DNA of 50,526 nt from Chytriomyces cf. hyalinus JEL632 (taxonomy: Eukaryota > Chytridiomycota > Chytridiomycetes > Chytridiales > Chytriomycetaceae), in NCBI GenBank assembly GCA_025435555.1, contig JAIWWG010000155.1, positions 1-50,526 of the forward strand, given 5' to 3'. The notes under the pieces are model-generated. The model searched no databases, was not told the origin of the DNA, and saw only the letters and a program-made list of their open reading frames with translations. Shown here in pieces: positions 9,726-20,667 of the stretch. Position 1 is the stretch's first letter; the number at the start of each line of letters is the position of its first letter. The position numbers were made by a program, and so were the translations under genes.

Positions 9726-12089
9726 TCAGTAGTATGGTCGCTCATCATTCACGGCCAACACGTCCTTTGGTGCACCAAGCACAAGCATGCCCTTCCTCTC
9801 CGACCTCGTCTGCCGCAACTCCCCAAACCGCACAAACACTTGCTTATAATGCCGCGCAATCGCCGCCGGCCCATTCCCAACCCCATTCGCCCAAGTCTCC
9901 AAAAGCTCGGTCCCACATTTCCTCAAATCATACACCATCTGCCTCGGATTCCTCAACATGCGCGCAGCACGGTCATTCATCTCCCCACCACCCGACAACA
10001 AGAACCACCAAAACAGTTGCGCGAGTTCACAAACAAAACACAGCACAACCGTCACGGTTGTCAACGTGATGACATACGGATGAGCTTCAATGAAACCAGA
10101 GCCGTTCATGGCAGAGTACATGCACTCTGTTTGCGGGGCCTTGTCATGTTGAAGGAGGACAAATTGGGCAGTCGTGGCTACAATGGCGGCGAGGCCTTTC
10201 CAGGTATGGTTTGTATGATACCTGCCGTCTTGCAGAGTAGCCCATTGCAAAAGGTCCGAGTATATGGTACGTTTCGAGGACTTGAATGCGGTCAAAGAAA
10301 CCGAGGACGCGGCGAAGGTACGATTGTCGAGTACGTGTTTGACACCTTCAAGAACCCATCGCGTCAGGTTATCCAGCTTCCCAGTATGTTTCCCAAACGC
10401 GTCATGTACGTTTCCAAAGTACATGTCATTTGTGCTTTCTGAGTGAAGCTGTTCAAGCCAGAGAGCGCCAACAAGGTTTCCTTCCCCATTGATCCGAATG
10501 TGTTCCAGAGCGTTGGGCACAATGCCGCCCCATCCATCGGAAATGAACGAAACACCTACGTCGGCATCACCCATCATGAACCGCAACATACAGTCCTGAA
10601 GTATATTCGAGTCTGCATATTCAGCCCAGTCATGGCTACCCGCGGGAAGTTGGACCTGGATCGTGACACTGAAAAGAGACGTCCATGCTGTCATATCGGT
10701 GAGTAGGAATTGGGTTTGGTGATTATTGGATTGTTGCGGAGCAGGGCGAAGATTTCCGCAGATTGAATTGACAGCGAATCCGATTCCAGGGTGCGTGATA
10801 ATGAAGTTGGTCATTGGGGTATACAAGGGCCACGCTGCCATCCCTCCAACGACGCCATCTTCAAGCGGCAGACCGAAACTATAAAGCCTCGAAAGTTCGT
10901 AGCTGCCCTGCAAAAATACTCCCAAATCATCGCGGAAGGTTGGCGGTTTACTGAACTGGAGCGGCGTGCATGCGAATTGTCCAAGGTCCGAGACAGTCTC
11001 CCTCCATTCCATCTGAATCCCGAGAAGCCACAGGTTGGCTTCAAGAATCATCAAGGAGATGATAAAAATGTAGCGCACAGTTCTTCCTTCATCCGCGTTG
11101 AGTTTGAGAAAGGGTATTGGAACGGCTATGGATGTCAGGCTGACACCTTTGCCGCGTCGGATCAAATTTCGGGCAGTGAACTCTTTTGAAATAAGCTGAG
11201 TTGCCCGAAGTCCCATCGCTATGCTGATTTTACCCAAGAAGCCGGTGACTTGAAGGGGAAGCGAGTGAGCGGACTTAGTTTTTTTCAAATGGGAATATTT
11301 GGAGGACCACGCTAACTTACCGGCATGGATCAAGTTGTAAATAAGAATACTGGGAATTTGCTGCCCAATCACAAACCGAGCAGTCATGGTGATGGTAAGC
11401 AAAATTACCATGTGGATGATGCTGAAGAAATAAATCTGGAAACGAGTGGATTCCGACGCCCACAACAGCCACTGAAACAAGCTTTTACGCGTCCTTATGC
11501 TCTGGACGCTGTCTACATCGTCTCCAGAGTCATGTGCAGCAGCCCTCAGATCGCTCTCGTCTTCTAATCGCTTTTGGTTGAACGAACGAGAAGTCCGGAC
11601 GTTGGTGCTCGGATACAGGCGCAAGTCGCTGCTTGTCGCTTTGATCAGGTTCTTGTTTGACCTTAGATGCGGTGTTGACTGTGGGTGCTTGCGCCGCTTG
11701 ACGTGAAAACGGTCCTCCTCCTCGTCCTCCTCGTCGCCCTCCTCCTCTTCATCTTGTTCTTGCCCATCTTCCATTTTTCTAACGCTCATTCTCAGTTGCG
11801 ATACCTCAGCAGCGTTGTTGTAAGAGTCCTCCGACGCGCCGTACTGCTGTATCGTGTGTAGCAGAGATGGTGTTGGCTCTGTGGAGGGAAATCCGCGCCC
11901 CGATTTCTTTGATATTGTGCTTCCGTGGCTAGACGCTTTGCGACCCCCGCGCATGTTTGAGGTAGTGGAGTAATTTGACGTAACACTATGCCGCATTTTG
12001 GACGCATCTTGACTGGAAACTGTCTCATGTTCATTTTCGTTCATTTTTTTTTTATTCAAACGCGACAAAACTCTGGCTTGGATCAGCAT
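9726..12089 (-). CDS. Uncharacterised multi-pass membrane protein A (tandem paralogue of B)
   Basis: Exons 12089-11321 and 11248-9726 give 763 residues. The 72-nt intron is itself frame-open, so an unspliced read-through also looks coding; comparison with gene B shows it is an intron in the same place and phase after the HA of NLIHAG. Order: a Ser/Thr- and charge-rich N-terminus with an acidic run (EEEEGDEEDEEEDR), TM around YFFSIIHMVILLTITM, a second hydrophobic segment, the conserved GLRATQLISKEFTARNL loop, TM (YIFIISLMILEANLWLLGIQ), a large probably extracellular domain with paired Cys, N-glycosylation sequons and a GDADVG motif, TM (TLTTVTVVLCFVCELAQLFW), and a cytosolic tail. I recognise no characterised family; it is possibly a lineage-specific surface receptor-like protein. 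Confidence 0.8.
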   Translation of the reverse strand: MLIQARVLSRLNKKKMNENEHETVSSQDASKMRHSVTSNYSTTSNMRGGRKASSHGSTISKKSGRGFPSTEPTPSLLHTIQQYGASEDSYNNAAEVSQLRMSVRKMEDGQEQDEEEEGDEEDEEEDRFHVKRRKHPQSTPHLRSNKNLIKATSSDLRLYPSTNVRTSRSFNQKRLEDESDLRAAAHDSGDDVDSVQSIRTRKSLFQWLLWASESTRFQIYFFSIIHMVILLTITMTARFVIGQQIPSILIYNLIHAGKLAWSSKYSHLKKTKSAHSLPLQVTGFLGKISIAMGLRATQLISKEFTARNLIRRGKGVSLTSIAVPIPFLKLNADEGRTVRYIFIISLMILEANLWLLGIQMEWRETVSDLGQFACTPLQFSKPPTFRDDLGVFLQGSYELSRLYSFGLPLEDGVVGGMAAWPLYTPMTNFIITHPGIGFAVNSICGNLRPAPQQSNNHQTQFLLTDMTAWTSLFSVTIQVQLPAGSHDWAEYADSNILQDCMLRFMMGDADVGVSFISDGWGGIVPNALEHIRINGEGNLVGALWLEQLHSESTNDMYFGNVHDAFGKHTGKLDNLTRWVLEGVKHVLDNRTFAASSVSLTAFKSSKRTIYSDLLQWATLQDGRYHTNHTWKGLAAIVATTAQFVLLQHDKAPQTECMYSAMNGSGFIEAHPYVITLTTVTVVLCFVCELAQLFWWFLLSGGGEMNDRAARMLRNPRQMVYDLRKCGTELLETWANGVGNGPAAIARHYKQVFVRFGELRQTRSERKGMLVLGAPKDVLAVNDERPYY

Positions 12090-12112
12090 TTTATTTATTT
12101 ATTTATACAGTT

Positions 12113-14601
12113 TCAAATGTATTCCCTTTTATCATTCATGGCCACAACTTCTCCGGGCAACCCCAAAATGAGCATCCCAACAGCATTCGCCCGTGTTTGG
12201 CGCGACTCTCCAAACCGTACATCCACATCATCAAAATGCCGCTTCACAGCCGCAAGGCTTTGATCTCCACCCGACAACTCGCCAAGAATCCCAGTTCCAC
12301 CGGCTCTCATGTCGTATAGCATTTGCATTGGGCTTTCCAGCATTCGTGCCGCCCGGTCCTGCTTCTCACCACCACCGGAGAGAAGGAACCACCAAACTAG
12401 TTGACATACCTCGGCAATCACGCATAGTATGACAGTTACTATAGTGAGTGTAACAATATAGGCTGGAGCATGTACATCTCCAGCCCCGTTCATTCCAGTG
12501 TATGCGCACTCGTCGATGCTACTACCGTCGTACTGAAGCAGGACATAACGAGCAATCATTGCAATAATAGCTGCCATGCCCTTCCAAGTGATACTCGTAT
12601 GGTAGTACCCGTCAGGCAAAGTAGCCCATTGAAACAAATTTGCAAACAAAGCCCCTTGCGATGCCCCGTAACTAGTTCCATTCAAAACCACATTCGTGGC
12701 ATCAATCACCCACCGCGTAATATTTTCATTCTTGGAATTGTGTTTAAACGCGTCATGTACACGGCCAAAATAGATGCGAGAACTTTGACCGCGTTCGATA
12801 GACAACCCACCTTCCAAATGAACGCTGTGCAGGTTACTCGCAACTAACCCACCCCATTCATCTGAAACAAAGCCAAAGGATACGTCTGCGTCGCCCATAG
12901 CGTATCGAACCATACATTCTTGGACAATGTCCTGGTCTAAATGCTCTTCCCAGTCATGGCTGCCGCCAGGCATTTGAACCAAAATATTTGCACTGAACAT
13001 GGTATTCCACACTTCCGTTTGAATTATTTGAAACTGAGTTTGCCCATTTTCTGTCCCGTTTTCAGCTACTCGAAGGTCTCCGCATACCGAATTAATGGCA
13101 TAAGCTATTCCCGCAAGATCGATATTAAACGAAGTAGCAGGCACAGTAAGTGGCCATGCACTGAGTCCACCAACAAGGCCATCTCCGAGGGGCAGACCGT
13201 ACGAGTAAATCATGGATAAATCCGAGTTTCCTTGCAAGTAGTTTCCCAAATCGTCCAGAAATTCTGGTTCGTTTGCGTATCGTATCCGGGTGCATGGATA
13301 CGTTCCGAATTCAGAGACGCTGGGAACCCATTCCATCGCAATCCCAAGATACAAAATATTGACTTCAACCAGTGCAAGAGCCAACAGAAAGAGATAGCGA
13401 AGCGTTTTTCCCTCATCCGAGTTCAACTTTAAGAGCGGAACTGGATGTGCAATGGAACTTAAGCTGACACCTTTCCCGCGTTTGACTAGATTCCTGGCCG
13501 TGTATTCTTTTGAAATAAGTTGTGTGGCGCGAAGTCCGAACGCAAAGCTCACTTTGCTTAAGAATCCAACAGCTGGAAAAAGGTTTTTAGGGGGGTGCGT
13601 AAGCAGTCAGCCATTTAAGTTTCATTCCTACCCCAAGCTCACCGGCATGAATAAAATTGTAGTATACAATGTTTGGCGCATGCATTCCAATTCCAAATTT
13701 GAGAACGAGAACCACAGTCATCAGGATTCCAACGTGACAGAGTGTATAAAAGTAAATGTTAAACATTGTTGATTCCCAGGCCCACAGGGCAAACTGGTAT
13801 ATTCTTGAAGCCATCAGATTTTCCTTCTTTTCTTCAACGCGTCGTGAAATGCCAAAAATGATTCCGTCTTCCGTCACGTCGCTCTGAACAGAATTAAAAC
13901 TTCTTGCGACATTGTCCAAGAAGCTCAAAGAACTTTCATTGTTGTTTGGAGGGCTGCTTGGGAAGGCAGGAAAGTGCGGAACAACAGCCAGCTTAGGGTT
14001 CTTGGCTTGGACCTCCTTGCCATCACTCTTCCCGTCTCCAGCGCCATCGTCGCAACTTTGCTCGAGATTCTGAATGCTCTCTTTTGAATTATTTGCAGAT
14101 CTTGCGGCGGGTTTGAATGCGTTTACGGAGGCGGAATCTGTAGGAACTGGTGGCATCACATTGCTTGACACTTGATGAATTTCGTCTTCTCCCTCTTGGT
14201 CATTTTTTAGAATCATGAACGAAAGACGGCGTCTGTTTTCTTGCATCTGGCTGCTATGCGATAATCTGACGCCGCCCCAGTATTTGTTTTTGTTACGCGA
14301 CTGAAAGCAACTGCCCAAGAATATCCAAGAAGCCGTACCTGGGTGAAGCCCCATCATGTTTCTTCAAAGCCGATGATCTCCTTCGCTGCAGTGGTACCGT
14401 ATCAGATGCTACTGAATCCGGCGTACCGTGGGTGTTACATTCCTCGTCACTGTCAAAATCACTGTTCCCCTCAATCCGCGTTGCAGTAATGAATCGGACA
14501 GGGGGAAGTGCCGGCCAAGACACGGGGTCGATTGAAGCGCGTCTGCCGGGCTCTGGAGTCACGCTGAGGCGGCGACTGTTTCTGACACCGTCGTTGTTCA
14601 T
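12113..14601 (-). CDS. Uncharacterised multi-pass membrane protein B (tandem paralogue of A)
   Basis: The best model has three exons, 14601-14398, 14300-13643 and 13572-12113, giving 773 residues. The last junction is certain: phase 1 after IHA, as in gene A. The first intron (14397-14301, donor GTACCA, acceptor TTTCAG) is my choice among alternatives. The same architecture as A follows: phospho-site-like basic/Ser N-terminus (RRRSS), TM near YFYTLCHVGILMTVVLVLKF, GLRATQLISKEYTARNL, TM, an extracellular domain with GLPLGDGLVGGLSAWPL and YAMGDADVSFGF, TM (VTLTIVTVILCVIAEVCQLV), and a tail ending GMLILGLPGEVV. It sits only 23 nt upstream of A, in the same orientation. The extracellular core and the last TM are most conserved and the N-terminus least. 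Function unknown. Confidence 0.78.
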
Positions 14602-15160
14602 TGGAAAGATTTACACAGACTTTTTTGGGTTTTTTTTTTTTTTTTGAAGAAAATTCTTGCAGCCTGCGTGTATGGTGTTAAAAAAAAAAGCATCAGCACA
14701 TCAACGTGTGCGTGTTTGTAATAAGGTGAAGAGAGTACATGCCTTGTGTTTGTATCTGCGCCCGCGCTTGTGGTGTGAAAAATTGCAACGGTAAATTAAT
14801 CCAGAAAGTGGCAGCGGACGGCGACACTTGCTCGCGCACCAAGTCCTGCCCTCTCCACACCGAAGCGATTAATGGACCTGCCTTTGCTCCAATACTTTCC
14901 ATCGATGAATGTTGTCGATAGAAGACCGACAAAGCCAGAACCTGTGGCCGAGAGCCCGTGTACGAAACAGCGTGGAATGTTGCCCCAATTCACACTGCCA
15001 ATATTCCAGCAAAAGACGAACGCGTGCTTGTGATGAAACGCGGATGCTGTTGACCCTTCTCATAAACTGTGTTTAAATTTTAACGGTAAATAAACTAAAA
15101 ATAAACGGATTTTTCTTTTTGCATCTCCATTTTTCTTCATCGCAGAAACCAGCACCAGCC
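14602..15160. other. Divergent intergenic region
   Basis: It lies between gene B (leftward) and the DRG1 gene (rightward), starts near B with a T15 run (14631-14645), and has no supportable coding or RNA gene. It probably holds both promoters. Confidence 0.5.
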
Positions 15161-16786
15161 ATGTCGACCATTGTGGACGTAAGTCACTGGCAACGAGCGA
15201 CACTCACCCTTGGAACCCTCCCATCTAACATTCCATCTCTTCCAACGCTCACAGAAAATCAAGGGTACGCCTTCTTGACCCCCCAACTCGAATCGAACGA
15301 AGCCATGCCCAATCGAAAATCACTCAACCACAACAACAAACACCCATACACACAACAACAGACATCGAGGCCGAAATGGCCAAGACCCAAAAAAACAAAG
15401 CCACCTCGTATCACTTGGGAACATTGAAGGCCAAGTTGGCCAAGTTGAGGAGAGAGCTGTTGATGCCAACAGCCGGAGGCGGTGGAGGTGCCGGAGTTGG
15501 TTTCGATGTTGCCAAGACGGTATGGGGGACAATATGCAAATGAGTGTTCAAAGGAAACTCAACACTCTGATTTTTTTTTTTTTGTCCCTCTTAGGGTGTT
15601 GCCCGAGTTGGATTTGTTGGATTCCCATCCGTTGGAAAATCAACGCTCATGTCCAAGTTGACTGGAACCCACTCTGAAGTGGGAGCATACGAATTCACAA
15701 CTTTGGTGAGGCGAAACTATACTCCTTTTCGAATTCCATGCCCCTGTATCCATTGTCCAAAAAGCACACACATGCACTCGAAAAAGCAAATTCAAACTCA
15801 TCGCAAAACTACAACAAAAAAAGACAACCGTTCCAGGAGTGATCCAATACAAGGGTGCCAAAATCCAAATGCTCGATCTGCCCGGAATCATTGAAGGTGC
15901 CAAGGACGGAAAAGGTCGTGGTCGTCAAGTCATTGCCGTGGCACGCACGTGCAGTCTGATTTTCATTGTATTGGATGTACTGAAACCATTGGTGGACAAG
16001 AAGATTATCGAACGCGAGTTGGAAGGATTTGGGATCCGTTTAAACAAGCAGCCGCCAGCCATTTACTTTAAAAAGAAGGAAAAGGGTGGAATTAATGTGA
16101 CGAGCACGGTTGCGTTGACAAGCTTGGACAATGACAGTGTGAAGGCGATTCTGAGTGAATACAAAATTCACAATGCCGATGTTGCGTTCAAGGCAGACTG
16201 CACTGCAGATGACTTGATTGATGTGATTGAAGGGTGCGTTTCTCTCTTTGGTTCTCGTTTGATTCACTCATTTTTGTGACCGTGAATTCACACATGTGTA
16301 CTGCTTTTTCTCTGTATAGAAACCGTATCTACATCCCAGCGCTGTACGTCCTCAACAAGATTGATCAAATTTCGATTGAAGAGCTGGACATTGTATACCG
16401 CATTCCCCACTCTGTTCCAATTTCTTCGCACCACGGCTGGAACTTTGACGATCTTCTTGAAAAAATGTGGGAATACTTGGATTTGGCTCGTGTATACACC
16501 AAGGTGCAGATTGATTTTATTGGAATGAAATGGAAACGCGAGACTGACAGTGCATTTTTTTACGTATCAGCCAAAAGGACAACTTCCCGACTACAGCGCA
16601 CCTGTTGTCATTAAAAAGTCTGACGCATCAGTTGAAAAGTTCTGTAATACGATTCACAAGGCGATTCTGAAAGAGTTTAAGCACGCGTTGGTGTGGGGAG
16701 CGTCTGCAAAGCACCAGCCGCAGAAGGTTGGAAAGGAGCACGTGCTGATGGACGAAGATGTCGTTCAGATTATCAAAAAGACTTGA
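15161..16786 (+). CDS. RBG1: DRG1/Rbg1-type developmentally regulated GTPase
   Basis: Seven exons: 15161-15178, 15255-15264, 15362-15519, 15595-15705, 15824-16233, 16320-16503, 16571-16786; 368 residues, matching DRG1 length. The product starts [20 protein letters not shown], then has a helix-turn-helix-like basic N-terminus, G1 [10 protein letters not shown]2/switch I (EFTTLTTVPGVI), G3 [19 protein letters not shown]4 NKID, an S5D2L-type insert, and a C-terminal TGS domain ([13 protein letters not shown] to DEDVVQII). DRG GTPases bind translating ribosomes with a DFRP partner (Tma46 type) and relieve stalling. Exon 2 is only 10 nt (AAAATCAAGG), flanked by AG and GT; without it both the frame and the conserved KIK are lost. 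The first two introns, in the N-terminal codons, are unusually dense. Confidence 0.96.
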
Positions 16787-16870
16787 TTGGGATAATGAGG
16801 AGTTGGGTTGTTGTTGTTGAGGGATGGGGGTTGGATGAGGAGAGAGGGAGAGAGGGTGTGTACTAGGTAG

Positions 16871-16909
16871 TGTGTGTGTGTGTGTGTGTGTGGTTGGTTG
16901 GTTGGTTGG
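16871..16909. repeat. (TG)n followed by (GGTT)n microsatellite
   Basis: A TG run of about 22 bp is followed by repeated GGTT units. It lies in the 16787-17127 interval between the DRG1 stop and the GT90 start, which otherwise shows no gene; a short direct repeat, ACCTACAAGG, follows near 17003-17022. Confidence 0.9.
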
Positions 16910-17127
16910 CTGCGCAGTTTGGTGCTCGCCCCAAATACAATTTTCTTTTGATTAAAAACGAGCAAGTCCAATTTACGATTTTATTTAAGAAGTTCACACA
17001 AAAACCTACAAGGACCTACAAGGCACTGCAGGCGCACTACAGCTACTTCAACTGCTGCTTCTAAAGCCACACTGCACACATCCCACCCCCCACAACAAAC
17101 ACTGTACACAATCACCCTCATCCTCTC

Positions 17128-18531
17128 ATGCGCAAGTGGAGCATCATTGCCTGCGCAATCTCACTGCTGCTGCTGGTAGCCATCACCCTCAACGTCTACA
17201 ACTTGACAACAGGCATCGTCAACAGAAAGCCACTCTCAATAGCGCAAGAGTACAAATACCATTTCAAGAAGGCTCCCCCTCCTCACTTTGCTCTATGGAC
17301 AGAATACGCAACAGAGCTGGGCTGTCTTACAAACCCATCAGAGTACGCCCAGATTGCCAAAGATCTGTCGCCATGGTTCAAGAGTATACACCGCCGTCCA
17401 TTCACAAACGACTCAGTGAGCCACATTTACAAAACGAATCTTGTCGATTTCCAGGACGGCGTGTTCCATAATACCGATGATGGAAACCTGAGGTTCATTC
17501 TTGAGCCGTTGACACCGCTCTTTGCAGCACATGGAAAGCGGTTCCGGTTTGCCGTGAATGCTTACGATGAGCCACGCATGGTTCTGGCAGACAAGGGCTT
17601 CACCGGCGAATACACCAACATGGCCGATGTATTCACCCACAGCGGCTGCTTATCAAAAACCTACGACACTGTCAAAAAAGACAAGAAACAGAAAGACGGC
17701 CACCATCTCCTGTTTGGAAACAGCACAGCGCGTTCCCAGCACGGCTTCTTCCTGGACCCAGCCACATTCGGCGTCGAAAATGCACGCGTGCCCGTGTTTT
17801 CGCAGGCAAAAGTCGACTGCTTCGCGGATGTGTTGATTCCATTGAATTACCACGTGGCTCTTGGCTATGAAGATGTTGTGGACGTGGTTTCTTGGGAAGA
17901 CAAGAAATCAGTCTTGTTCTGGCGTGGGACAACGACCGGTGGGAGTTACAAAACGGATGCACCGTGGAAACAGTACGGACGAACGCGCGTGATGGACTGG
18001 GAGAAGCGGTGGGCTGCCAAGCACCCAGGGTCCACTTTCGATGCTGCGTACGAGTCTCCAAAACTTGCAAAGGGCGTCAATGTGGATATTGGATTTAGCG
18101 GAATTGTGCAAGCAGATCTGGACAGCCTGGCCCTCATCAATGCAACGTATGGGTTGAAAGGCAGTGTCGATTTTGAGCAGACAAAGCACTTCAAGTATCT
18201 ACTGGTGCTAGATGGAAACACGTGGCCGTCACGACTACAAACTTACCTTCAAACCAACTCAGTCATTTTGTACAATGGAATCTTCACCGACTTTTACAAC
18301 TGGAAGCTGGTTCCTTGGGTACATTACGTGCCTGTGAAGCTAGACTTTTCCGACTTGGATGAGCGGCTGGAGTGGTTGATGGCGCACGATGAGGAGGCCA
18401 AGAAGATTACGCAGAATGCGCAGAAGCTGATGATTCAGTGGAGCAACATGAAGCAGATGCAGTGCTACACGGGTCTTGCATTGCTAGAGTACAGCACATT
18501 GTATGAAGATGAAGGCGGAGAAGGGAAATAG
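17128..18531 (+). CDS. GT90 (CAP10-like) type II membrane glycosyltransferase, copy 1
   Basis: A single 467-codon exon from the ATG at 17128. There is a short cytosolic MRKWS, one signal-anchor TM (IIACAISLLLLVAITLNVYN), a stem, and a lumenal domain with the GT90 signature run: LPxYHV-like region, SWEDKKSVLFWRGTTTGGSY, WKQYGRTRVMDWE, GSVDFEQTKHFKYLLVLDGN, TWPSRLQTYLQTNSVIL, WVHYVPVKLDFSDL. GT90 enzymes transfer xylose or glucose (Cap10, POGLUT relatives) to glycans or proteins in the Golgi/ER lumen; the donor and acceptor here are unknown. A close paralogue lies inverted at 27363-28760 and is also intronless. The conserved HFKKAPPPHF box follows the stem in both. A catalytically competent enzyme is likely. 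Confidence 0.9.
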   Translation: MRKWSIIACAISLLLLVAITLNVYNLTTGIVNRKPLSIAQEYKYHFKKAPPPHFALWTEYATELGCLTNPSEYAQIAKDLSPWFKSIHRRPFTNDSVSHIYKTNLVDFQDGVFHNTDDGNLRFILEPLTPLFAAHGKRFRFAVNAYDEPRMVLADKGFTGEYTNMADVFTHSGCLSKTYDTVKKDKKQKDGHHLLFGNSTARSQHGFFLDPATFGVENARVPVFSQAKVDCFADVLIPLNYHVALGYEDVVDVVSWEDKKSVLFWRGTTTGGSYKTDAPWKQYGRTRVMDWEKRWAAKHPGSTFDAAYESPKLAKGVNVDIGFSGIVQADLDSLALINATYGLKGSVDFEQTKHFKYLLVLDGNTWPSRLQTYLQTNSVILYNGIFTDFYNWKLVPWVHYVPVKLDFSDLDERLEWLMAHDEEAKKITQNAQKLMIQWSNMKQMQCYTGLALLEYSTLYEDEGGEGK

Positions 18532-18659
18532 AGCGCGGTTGTTTTTAAATAAAAAAGTGAAAAAATATTTAAAAAAACAATTCCCGACTTTGCGTGCATA
18601 TTGATTAGGGCGTTACTAATCATTCCAATAAATAACTCTTCCGAAACTGGACTGGGAAT

Positions 18660-20415
18660 ATGCCGGGGCGAAGCCTTGGAGAACGCGCGGAAGCGGCTGT
18701 GCAGCACGAGGCTGACCGGCTGATGGATCTGTACGGTGCGTTGATGCCCGGCTGCATCCGTTGTGTCGCAACCGTATGAGTCGCTAAGCACAACAACCAA
18801 CAACCACACAGGTGCAGAGCACATGGACCAGTGCCTTGAAATGGCCCGGATGAAGCAAAAGAGCGTTGTGCATTTCCACATGGCCGTTGTCCTTGCCGAG
18901 AGGGCGAAGCGGATCGAAGCAACCCTTGCCGCAGCCACCAAACAGACAGTAGCAGCAGCACCATCTGACACCCTCGACGCAAAAGGAATGTCGTATTCCA
19001 TAGAAGCCAAAGAAACTACTCCGCAAGCGGACTTGGCAGACCAGAAGGCCCCTCGGACTCGGACAAAGTGGGCCTTCTTTGCGGCCGCCGCCAACAACAA
19101 CAAGGCCAAACAAGACGAGTCGGACTCGGAGGAAACTGAGTCTCGCGGCATTGTTCCATCGCTCACGTACAGCCACTTTATTGCTCAGCAGACACTGGCG
19201 CGGGAAAAGAAGGAGCGGGAGAGAGGCGAAGCAGAGGCCAAGAAAAAGCTTGTTTCGCAGTCGTCAAACGGGATGCTCGCAAAGGATGCGAAAACAGACA
19301 TTGACTGGGAACAGATGCAGGAGGAGCTGGCCGAGCTTATTGCGAATGCGGCAATTGATTCAGTTGACCATGTTCAGCCACCAGCCGCCCTTTCAGCCAC
19401 CAAAGAATCGTCATTGAACACGTATACAGCCCCTACCTCAACAGCAACCACGCTCGAAAGAAACGCATCATGGAATCTTGTTTCGAGTTATTTGCTTAAA
19501 GGCATGGAGTCAACAACCTGCCCGGACCCTCAGTCGGTGTCACCTACCAAAAAACAAGCCTTCCTAATTCCTCACAAAATACAAACTCGCATCAGCACGG
19601 CAGAAAGTGACGACAGCAACCATACTAAAAACCAGCATGAAAACAAACCCAATCCCACTTTCCCCACCACCGTCGAATTCGAAACTCCGCCGTCAGAAAC
19701 CGCCGGAACGAGCGCAGCAACAACACCCCATATAATCTCCGCCGCCGACACCATTCAAACGACATCCAACAATTCTGACTCCATTCTCACGCCACGACCT
19801 TCCTATGCCCCGTCAACAATCCCAAAAATCATCACAACAAATCCTGGCATTCCTCTCACCCACCCCGCAACTACAGCCACATCCAGTTTACGCCGTTCAA
19901 GCAGTCTCAGCGCCATCTCAGCGTCTCGCATCATGTTCTCAAACCCAGCCGCCGCAACATTACCCCCACCAAAGACTCCCAACACATTCTTTCTTCAGCA
20001 GCCGCAGCAGACAACAACAACATCCCATTTTCCACACCCACAAAGCTTCCAACCCATGGCGTTACCAACTGAACAGCCGTCATCCTACTTTCTCTACACA
20101 CCCCCTCAACACGGATCAGATCAGCAGCAAGGGACATCGACGCATACCCACCACTTGTATCCCTCTTTTGCAATGTCTGGAAGAAACGACTCTTTGAGCA
20201 GGAGTGTCTACAGTTCACACCAACAGCACCAGCCGCAGCATCAACAGCAACAAATTGTCGAATATGAAGTTGTGGATATTGGGTTTGGAAGCGCAGCGGC
20301 GAAACCTACAGGCTCGGGTGGCGGTAGTGGTGGTGGTCCTGTCAACGGCACGGGCAAAAATCATTTGAAAAAGAAGGCTTCACTCGTGTCGAATTTGAGG
20401 AAGGGATTCTGGTGA
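18660..20415 (+). CDS. Low-complexity protein with N-terminal helical module, paralogue of the 2.6-3.9 kb gene
   Basis: Exons 18660-18735 (76 nt) and 18812-20415 give 559 residues. The product begins MPGRSLGERAEAAVQHEADR and continues LMDLYG; exon 2 reads AEHMDQCLEMARMKQKSVVH, then FHMAVVLAERAKRIEATLAA. The remainder is Ser/Thr/Pro/Gln-rich, with LTYSHFIAQQ near residue 145, His/Gln runs, a Gly-Ser patch, and a basic end (LKKKASLVSNLRKGF). Exon 1 length, the phase-1 intron after DLYG and the order of conserved blocks match the 2606-3945 gene, so common descent is clear although the disordered parts are unalignable. The ATG at 18660 follows GT90 copy 1 by 128 nt. Function unknown; the helical part may be an interaction module. 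Confidence 0.75.
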
Positions 20416-20667
20416 AAACAAAAATGTCCCAAAAGGTGTTGGGGGAAAACTAAATAAACGGACAGTGCAAATATTTTTCTTTGTTGAGTATAGATGATGA
20501 CTGGGCTAGATGAGGCTTAAATAAAACCAACAGTGGCCCACACAAATGCAAAACGTGAAGGGGCCACTCTCAAAAAATCAGAAAAAAAAAAAAACTGCGA
20601 AATCCACACATGAACAAGAGCAACAAGCAAAATTGGGTGCGGACTCAAAAAAAAAACCACTCCAAAA

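Noticed and set aside
9687-10442. 251-codon plus-strand frame
   Set aside because: Lies wholly antisense to a conserved exon of membrane protein A, has atypical composition, and no family motif.
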